Positions 14,977 to 19,214 of a DNA stretch of 19,214 nucleotides are shown here, one piece after another. The notes beneath the pieces are model-generated. The model searched no databases and had not been told where the DNA came from. It worked only from the letters and a program-made list of their open reading frames with translations. Each line of letters begins with the position of its first letter. Positions within the stretch are counted from its first letter, which is position 1. Origin of the DNA: Methylocystis sp. (lineage in GTDB: Bacteria > Pseudomonadota > Alphaproteobacteria > Rhizobiales > Beijerinckiaceae); assembly GCA_023253795.1 (NCBI GenBank), contig JALRFG010000016.1:1-19214 (forward strand), in the 5' to 3' direction. The position numbers and the translations under genes were made by a program.

Positions 14977-15759
14977 ATGTCCGCGCGTATCTGCGCCATC
15001 GGTCTGTTGCTTGCCCTCAGCGTCGCGCCATCCTGCGCACAGGATATGTTGCAGGGCGTCGATCTGGCGCAGCCTGCCTATTCGCAAGCCGAAATTTCGC
15101 GCGCCGATATTGAGAAAGCCATCGCCGCCCGCACGACTGGCGCGCCGCTCGATTTTTCCGGCAAAAGCCTCAATGGCCTTGATCTCTCGCATCTCGATCT
15201 CTCCGGCGCCAATTTTCGCGCTGCGCGGCTCAATCGCGTCAAACTTCAGGGCGCGAAACTCGATGGCGCCATTCTCGATCAGGCCTGGCTGATTGAAGCT
15301 GATCTCAACGGCGCCTCGCTCAAGGGCGCGCATGCTTTCGCTGCGCAGATGCAACGCATGAAAGCCGACGGCGCCGATTTCTCGCAGGCGCGGCTCGCCG
15401 GCGATCTCTCTGGCGCATCGTTGAAAGGCGCGATTTTCGATGGCGCCGATCTCGCCGCCGATATGAAAAACCAGTCGATGGGCCTGATGCGCGCCGTGCT
15501 ACGCATGACGCAACTTCAGGGCGCGCGCTTCCAGCACGCCAATCTCATGAGCGCAGATCTGCGTTTCGCGCATGCCGCCGGCGCAGATTTCACCGACGCC
15601 AATCTCGCCAACGCCGACGCCGCTGGCGCGGATTTCACCGGCGCGCAATGGCGCGACGCCAAAACGGATGGTCTCGATCTCGATTCAGCGCGCATCGACG
15701 CCGCCGCCGGCGACCAATTGTCGAAAGCGCAGCATCTCGATCGTGCGCTGCGTCAATGA
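14977..15759 (+). CDS. Exported pentapeptide-repeat protein
   Basis: A 260-residue protein from the ATG at 14977, chosen because GGGAG lies 6 bp upstream and the start gives a clean signal peptide (1-23, SCA|QD). After a linker, runs of A(D/N)LXX-type pentapeptides fill most of the chain (about 55-245): LDLSHLDLSGANF, RLNRVKLQGAKLDGA, ADLNGASLKGA and GADFTDANLANADAAGADF. They would form a right-handed quadrilateral beta-helix. A short irregular insert (about 162-172, DMKNQSMGLMR) interrupts it. Most of the family is cytoplasmic, so the signal peptide is notable. The stop overlaps the first of a chain of minicistrons leading to mak. Confidence 0.82.
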   Translation: MSARICAIGLLLALSVAPSCAQDMLQGVDLAQPAYSQAEISRADIEKAIAARTTGAPLDFSGKSLNGLDLSHLDLSGANFRAARLNRVKLQGAKLDGAILDQAWLIEADLNGASLKGAHAFAAQMQRMKADGADFSQARLAGDLSGASLKGAIFDGADLAADMKNQSMGLMRAVLRMTQLQGARFQHANLMSADLRFAHAAGADFTDANLANADAAGADFTGAQWRDAKTDGLDLDSARIDAAAGDQLSKAQHLDRALRQ

Positions 15760-15797
15760 GTCAATGCGAATGAGTCAACGCCGATGAGTCATGAGTC
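15755..15797 (+). repeat. 14-bp tandem repeat creating two five-codon minicistrons before mak
   Basis: Three copies of about 14 bp start at 15755, 15769 and 15783 (AATGAGTCAATGCG, AATGAGTCAACGCC, GATGAGTCATGAGT). Each brings ATGAGTCA. The stop TGA of the pentapeptide gene (15757-15759) overlaps an ATG (15756) that encodes MSQCE and stops at 15771-15773. That stop overlaps the ATG at 15770, which encodes MSQRR and stops at 15785-15787. That stop overlaps the mak ATG at 15784. So there are three successive ATGA junctions. No ribosome-binding site is visible before mak, so termination-reinitiation is likely. Four GAGTC (GANTC) sites also fall inside 15758-15797. Confidence 0.8.
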
Positions 15798-16695
15798 GTT
15801 GCGCATCGGCGTCGATCTCGGCGGCACCAAGATTGAAGCCATCGCGCTTGATCATCACGGCGAAATCCTCGCGCGGCGACGCGCGCCGACGCCCGCCGAC
15901 GATTACGACGCCATTCTACGCGCCATCGGCGTTCTGGTGCATGAAATCGAATATGAAACCAATCGACGCGGCAATGTCGGCGTTGGCGGACCAGGTGAAC
16001 TCTCCGCGCATAATGGATTGATCCGCGGGTCCAATACCGCCGTCGTCAACGGCAAGGCGCTCGACGCCGATCTCTCTGCGCTGCTGGCGCGGCCGGTGCG
16101 TTTCGAGAACGACGCCAATTGCTTTGCTTTATCAGAAGCGGTCGACGGCGCCGGCGCCGGCGCGCGTATGGTCTTTGGCGTTATTCTCGGCACAGGCGTC
16201 GGCGGCGGCGTTGTGATCGACGGCAAGATCGTCGCCGGACGCAATCACATCACCGGCGAATGGGGACATACGCCGCTGCCGTGGATGACGCGCGAGGAAT
16301 ATCCTGGTCCGCGCTGTTTCTGCGGCCATGACGGCTGCATCGAAACCTTTCTCTGCGGCCCGGCGCTGATGCGCGATTACGCTCATCGCGGCGGCGTGAC
16401 GGCGAGCGGACGCGAGATCGCCGAACGCGCCAGGCAGGGAGAAGCAGCGGCGCGTAACGCGCTCGACGCCTATCAGGACCGGCTGGCGCGAGCGCTGGCG
16501 ATGATCGTCAATATTCTCGATCCCGATGTCATCGTGCTCGGCGGCGGCGTCTCCAACATCGCCCGCCTGTACGACGGACTGGAAGAGAAAGTGGTGACGC
16601 ACGCTTTCACCGATGTGCTCGACACCAAAATTCGGCGCAATGTCCACGGCGACTCGAGCGGCGTGCGCGGCGCGGCCTGGCTGTGGCGCGACTGA
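15784..16695 (+). CDS. mak: ROK-family fructokinase
   Basis: A 303-residue ROK sugar kinase close to E. coli Mak (fructokinase, EC 2.7.1.4), which makes fructose 6-phosphate from fructose and ATP. The ATP-binding DLGGTK (11-16) is present, as are ENDANCFALSEAVDGAGAG with the catalytic Asp, GTGVGGG, and GEWGHTPLPWM. The zinc site CFCGHDGC, NILDPDVIVLGGGVSN and HGDSSGVRGAAWLW also match Mak closely. Manno- or glucokinase side activity is usual in the group. The start has no ribosome-binding site and overlaps the stop of a minicistron, so translation probably depends on upstream ribosomes. nadK follows after about 100 bp. Confidence 0.9.
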   Translation: MSHESLRIGVDLGGTKIEAIALDHHGEILARRRAPTPADDYDAILRAIGVLVHEIEYETNRRGNVGVGGPGELSAHNGLIRGSNTAVVNGKALDADLSALLARPVRFENDANCFALSEAVDGAGAGARMVFGVILGTGVGGGVVIDGKIVAGRNHITGEWGHTPLPWMTREEYPGPRCFCGHDGCIETFLCGPALMRDYAHRGGVTASGREIAERARQGEAAARNALDAYQDRLARALAMIVNILDPDVIVLGGGVSNIARLYDGLEEKVVTHAFTDVLDTKIRRNVHGDSSGVRGAAWLWRD

Positions 16696-16797
16696 CGCAA
16701 TCCAGAGACGAGCGGCGGTTTCCCTGACCGGCGCGGCTGGTGTATGGCTGAAGCTGTCCGCGTCCCTTCCGGCGCGGCAGGGAGAGATCGTACAGCC

Positions 16798-17589
16798 ATG
16801 GGCGCTTCGGGCGACGCCAATAATACGTTCAGGAAACTCGCCTTCATCTCCTCCGGCGCGCCGGAGGCCGAGGAAGCGCGCCAGCGTCTGATCGACAAAT
16901 ATGGCGACGCGCCGCCGGAAGAAGCCGATTGCATTGTCGCGCTTGGCGGCGACGGGCTGATGCTACGCACGCTGCATCGCTACATGGGCTCCGGCAAGCC
17001 GATTTACGGCATGAACCGCGGCTCTGTCGGCTTTCTGATGAACCAGTATCGCGAGACCGGGCTGCGCAAGCGCATCACCGACTCCAAAGCCTCGATCATT
17101 CACCCGCTGCTGATGCATGCGGTGAATGTGCGCGGAGACGCCTTCTCCGCCCACGCCATCAACGAAGTGTCGCTGCTGCGCCAGACCTCGCAGATCGCCA
17201 AGCTGCGCATTCTCGTCAACGGCCAGGAGCGCATGGCCGAACTCGTCACCGATGGCGTGCTGGTGTCAACGCCGGCCGGCTCGACCGCCTATAACCTCTC
17301 CGCGAATGGTCCGATCCTGCCGCTCGATACGCGTCTCATGGCGCTGACGCCGATTTCGGCGTTTCGGCCCCGGCGCTGGCGCGGCGCGCTACTGCCTGAC
17401 GCCGCCAAAGTTCGGATCGAAGTGCTGGAAGCGCCGAAGCGGCCGGTCTCGGTTGTCGCCGATCACGATGAATTCCGCGATCTCGCTTTTGTCGACATCG
17501 AGATGGATCACGCCGCCAATCTCGTTCTGCTCCACGATCCCGGCCATTCGCTGGAGGAGCGGATTTTGCGCGAGCAATTCCTGCACTGA
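16798..17589 (+). CDS. nadK: NAD kinase
   Basis: A 263-residue cytoplasmic enzyme (EC 2.7.1.23) that makes NADP from NAD and ATP. GGDG (50-53) with its catalytic Asp in VALGGDGLMLRTLH, GMNRGSVGFL, the NEV segment (HAINEVSLLR) and TPAGSTAYNLSANGPIL are the family's diagnostic motifs. The C-terminal LVADHDEFRD-type strand is also present. The ATG at 16798 fits the usual N-terminus of short alphaproteobacterial NadK proteins. An in-frame ATG at 16744 would add 18 residues, and neither start has a well-spaced ribosome-binding site. It follows mak, so fructose phosphorylation and NADP supply may be co-expressed. Confidence 0.92.
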   Translation: MGASGDANNTFRKLAFISSGAPEAEEARQRLIDKYGDAPPEEADCIVALGGDGLMLRTLHRYMGSGKPIYGMNRGSVGFLMNQYRETGLRKRITDSKASIIHPLLMHAVNVRGDAFSAHAINEVSLLRQTSQIAKLRILVNGQERMAELVTDGVLVSTPAGSTAYNLSANGPILPLDTRLMALTPISAFRPRRWRGALLPDAAKVRIEVLEAPKRPVSVVADHDEFRDLAFVDIEMDHAANLVLLHDPGHSLEERILREQFLH

Positions 17590-17610
17590 ACCCACACGTC
17601 ATGACGCAAA

Positions 17611-17640
17611 GAAAAAGCCGCGTTCCGAAGAACGCGGCTT
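17611..17640 (-). terminator. Terminator of rpsF-rpsR, between convergent genes
   Basis: AAGCCGCGTTC (17615-17625) pairs perfectly with GAACGCGGCTT (17630-17640) around a CGAA tetraloop. On the minus strand a TTTTTC run follows, so it ends the ribosomal operon. It lies 25 bp after nadK and may also slow plus-strand transcription. Confidence 0.88.
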
Positions 17641-17664
17641 CAATTCTTGCGCGACGCGATCCGC

Positions 17665-17904
17665 TTAGCGGATCACGTAGGGCAGCAGGCCCAGAAAACG
17701 CGCGCGCTTGATCGCTTGCGCCAGTTCACGCTGCTTCTTGGCGGAGACCGCCGTGATGCGCGAGGGCACGATCTTGCCGCGCTCGGAAATGTAACGCGAC
17801 AGCAGACGCGTGTCCTTGTAGTCGATCTTCGGCGCATTCGGGCCGGTGAACGGGCAGGACTTGCGACGGCGGAAGAAGGGACGACGAGCAGCTCCGGTGG
17901 TCAT
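17665..17904 (-). CDS. rpsR: 30S ribosomal protein S18
   Basis: A 79-residue S18, which binds S6 and 16S rRNA in the platform of the small subunit. RRPFFRRRKSCPF at the start, IDYKDTRLLSRYISERGKIVPSRITAVSAKKQRELAQAIKRARFLGLLPYV through the end cover the whole family profile. The ATG overlaps the rpsF stop as ATGA, so the two subunits of the S6:S18 pair are translationally coupled. No rplI follows. A terminator closes the unit and nadK converges from the other side. Confidence 0.97.
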   Translation of the reverse strand: MTTGAARRPFFRRRKSCPFTGPNAPKIDYKDTRLLSRYISERGKIVPSRITAVSAKKQRELAQAIKRARFLGLLPYVIR

Positions 17905-18332
17905 TCGATCTCTCCCTCGACACGGCCTTCTTCACGACGCGGACGACGATCCGGACGATCGCCACGCGGACCGCCGGGACCACGACGCTCGCCGCTGCGC
18001 TCGTCATCGTCGCGCTTGCGCAACTGCGCCGACGGACCTTCCTCCAGCTCCTCGACGCGCAGCGTCAGGATGCGGAGGATATCTTCATTGATGCTCTGCT
18101 GGCGCTCAAGCTCGGCGATCGCCGCCGGCGGGGCGTCGATGTTCAGCAGGGTGAAATGCGCCTTGCGGTTCTTCTTGATCCGGTAGGCGAGCGATTTCAC
18201 GCCCCAATATTCGGTCTTGCCGACCGTGCCGCCCAGCGACGTGATGATAGCTTTGAATTGCCCGGTCAGCGTCTCCACCTGCTGGGGAGAGATATCCTGA
18301 CGGGCGAGATAGACATGCTCGTACAGAGGCAT
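17901..18332 (-). CDS. rpsF: 30S ribosomal protein S6
   Basis: A 143-residue S6, partner of S18. MPLYEHVYLARQDISPQQ, VGKTEYWGVKSLAYRIKKNRKAHF and the LERQQSINEDILRILTLRVE end of the ferredoxin-like fold (about 1-95) are all present. A long charged tail (about 100-143), rich in Arg, Asp, Glu and Gly, follows as in other alphaproteobacteria. The frame extends to 18404, but the start at 18332 matches the family and has AAAGG 9 bp upstream. The leader from the likely promoter is about 170 nt and contains a hairpin. Confidence 0.96.
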   Translation of the reverse strand: MPLYEHVYLARQDISPQQVETLTGQFKAIITSLGGTVGKTEYWGVKSLAYRIKKNRKAHFTLLNIDAPPAAIAELERQQSINEDILRILTLRVEELEEGPSAQLRKRDDDERSGERRGPGGPRGDRPDRRPRREEGRVEGEIE

Positions 18333-18379
18333 GGTTCTGGCCTTTCCGTTGTCGCGGAGCCGTTCCGGCGCAAAGCCCT

Positions 18380-18401
18380 TCGAGCCCTCGGAAAGGCTCG
18401 A
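18380..18401 (-). promoter_or_regulatory. Hairpin in the rpsF leader (possible S6:S18 control element)
   Basis: TCGAGCC (18395-18401 read on the minus strand) pairs with GGCTCGA (18380-18386) around a loop reading TTTCCGAG. Leaders of rpsF in many bacteria carry an RNA bound by the S6:S18 complex with essential CCG triplets, and a CCG is in this loop. The element could also be a dispersed palindrome, because this kind of CTCGA-arm palindrome is common in alphaproteobacterial genomes. Confidence 0.35.
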
Positions 18402-18502
18402 CAAGCAATATCGAAGGCGGAGACACGGGAAGACGGGAGAACCCTCGCCGCCAAAAGCAGCGCTTCCGTTTAGCCCCCGGCCGGGAACGTCGCGATGGCG
18501 GG

Positions 18503-18530
18503 GTTATACCGGGCTTTCCGCTGGATGCAA
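18503..18530 (-). promoter_or_regulatory. Sigma-70-type promoter for rpsF-rpsR
   Basis: On the minus strand, TTGCAT (18525-18530) and TATAAC (18503-18508) are separated by 16 bp. It lies about 170 bp upstream of the rpsF ATG and immediately downstream of the tandem repeat array. Confidence 0.6.
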
Positions 18531-18533
18531 GCC

Positions 18534-18590
18534 AGCACGTTACAGGCGAGCGCGTTACAGGCAGCGCGTTACAGGCAGCGCGTTACCGCC
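18534..18590. repeat. Four tandem 14-15-bp repeats upstream of the rpsF promoter
   Basis: The units are AGCACGTTACAGGCG (18534-18548), AGCGCGTTACAGGC (18549-18562), AGCGCGTTACAGGC (18563-18576) and AGCGCGTTACCGCC (18577-18590), followed by TTTTTT. The inner two copies are identical. The array sits just upstream of the rpsF -35 box and about 90 bp before the lipoprotein gene on the other strand. Confidence 0.85.
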
Positions 18591-18678
18591 TTTTTTACGC
18601 CCGGTCCGGCATATAGACCGCAGATCGGACGCCGCCGACGCAAAAGATTGGCGCGGCGCGGTGCGGAGGAAAAATAGA

Positions 18679-18819
18679 ATGGCTCGTAAAATCAGCATGT
18701 TCGCGCTTCTCGTCACGCTGACGACCCTGCTCGCGGCCTGCGATAAATGCGGCGGCGGGCTTCAGGAAATACAGCTTCCGCTGCGTCCCAACGCCTGCAA
18801 GGCCACAGCCGCGCAATAA
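18679..18819 (+). CDS. Small lipoprotein (46 residues)
   Basis: A short gene with a strong ribosome-binding site (GGAGGA, 18665-18670, 8 bp before the ATG). The product has a signal peptide ending in the lipobox LAAC, with Cys21 as the lipidated residue. Only about 25 residues remain, with Cys24 and Cys40, so a disulfide loop is possible. Asp at +2 (DKCGGG) would mean inner-membrane retention by the enterobacterial rule, though this rule may not hold here. No family is recognised. It lies 23 bp before panB on the same strand. Confidence 0.7.
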   Translation: MARKISMFALLVTLTTLLAACDKCGGGLQEIQLPLRPNACKATAAQ

Positions 18820-18842
18820 ATCCGCGTCCGCCGGAGCTCTGC

Positions 18843-19214
18843 GTGTCCCAAGTCCTCCCCTTTTCCGAGATGAAGCGGCGCGGCGACAGGATCGCCGTCG
18901 TCACCGCCTATGACGCGCCGACCGCCGCCCTTGAGGCCGAGGCGGGCGTCGACATTATTCTGGTCGGCGACAGCGTCGGCGTGAATAGTCTCGGCTACGC
19001 CCATGAATGCGAAGTGACGCTGGGTGACATCGCCCATCATGTCGCCGCCGTGCGGCGCGGGGCCCCCGCCCTCTACATCATCGCCGATCTGCCCTACGCC
19101 ACCTATGACACGCCCGCCCAAGCGCTCGAGAGCGCCCGGCGACTGCACGACGCCGGCGCCGATTGCGTCAAATTCGAAGGCGCGCGCCCCGAGATTGCGG
19201 CGGCGCTGACAGGG
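18843..19214 (+). CDS. panB: 3-methyl-2-oxobutanoate hydroxymethyltransferase, 5' part
   Basis: The first 124 codons are present and the gene is cut by the window end. PanB (EC 2.1.2.11) transfers a hydroxymethyl group from methylene-tetrahydrofolate to 2-oxoisovalerate in pantothenate synthesis. The TIM-barrel start is clear: AVVTAYDAPTAALEAEAGVD, ILVGDSVG (metal-binding Asp), VTLGDIAHHVAAVRRG, ADLPYATYDTP (second metal Asp) and DCVKFEGA (catalytic Lys and Glu). The GTG at 18843 is chosen because GGAG lies 8 bp upstream. An ATG nine codons later would still leave the barrel intact. It is 23 bp after the lipoprotein gene. Confidence 0.9.
   Translation, partial: MSQVLPFSEMKRRGDRIAVVTAYDAPTAALEAEAGVDIILVGDSVGVNSLGYAHECEVTLGDIAHHVAAVRRGAPALYIIADLPYATYDTPAQALESARRLHDAGADCVKFEGARPEIAAALTG

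Noticed and set aside
18534..18590. CRISPR-like array
   Set aside because: Units are 14-15 bp and directly adjacent with no spacers, so this is a simple tandem repeat.

Overview
The window reads as chromosome of a GC-rich alphaproteobacterium, most likely a Hyphomicrobiales (Rhizobiales) member. The evidence is a CtrA-type cell-cycle regulator with CtrA-like boxes and a GANTC site, an rpsF-rpsR pair with a charged S6 tail, and codon and start-site habits of that group. A protein resembling the copper-binding SmbP family would suit a methanotroph or methylotroph of the Methylocystaceae/Beijerinckiaceae type. That lineage guess is inference only.

Region 1 (1-2.9 kb): one end of an IS21-family element (about 62-111), then about 450 bp with no recognisable gene. 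A rather divergent ctrA (minus strand) follows, with CtrA-like boxes in its upstream region. Divergent from it lies an unrecognised membrane protein built from two 55-residue repeats carrying W-x-W motifs, closed by a strong terminator. A stand-alone CheY-like receiver (minus) follows, with a 14-bp TTAA palindrome upstream.

Region 2 (2.9-8.9 kb): an unusual run of small exported or membrane proteins, mostly without recognisable function. It contains an Ala/Lys-rich secreted protein paired with a single-pass membrane protein, a Gly/Trp-rich secreted protein, a 44-residue membrane peptide, a single-pass membrane protein, the SmbP-like protein with a textbook terminator, a small secreted protein, a DUF4239-like four-helix membrane protein, tRNA-Tyr(GTA), and two more secreted proteins.

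Region 3 (8.9-11.8 kb, minus): trans-aconitate methyltransferase (tam), a second SAM methyltransferase, and an ACS-type MFS anion transporter. The transporter start overlaps the methyltransferase stop as ATGA, so these look like one transcription unit handling a carboxylate.

Region 4 (12.0-17.6 kb, plus): a Pro/Ala-rich single-pass protein, a 580-residue OmpA-domain protein with BON-like repeats, a membrane protein with a helix-hairpin-helix tail, an exported pentapeptide-repeat protein, fructokinase (mak) and NAD kinase (nadK). Between the pentapeptide gene and mak, a 14-bp tandem repeat creates two five-codon minicistrons linked by three successive ATGA overlaps, an apparent termination-reinitiation relay into mak.

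Region 5 (17.6-19.2 kb): rpsF-rpsR (minus) with their own terminator, leader hairpin, promoter and a second array of about 14-bp repeats just upstream of the promoter. On the plus strand there is a 46-residue lipoprotein and then the 5' part of panB, cut by the window end.

The strongest candidates for something undescribed are the W-x-W repeat protein beside ctrA and the minicistron relay before mak.
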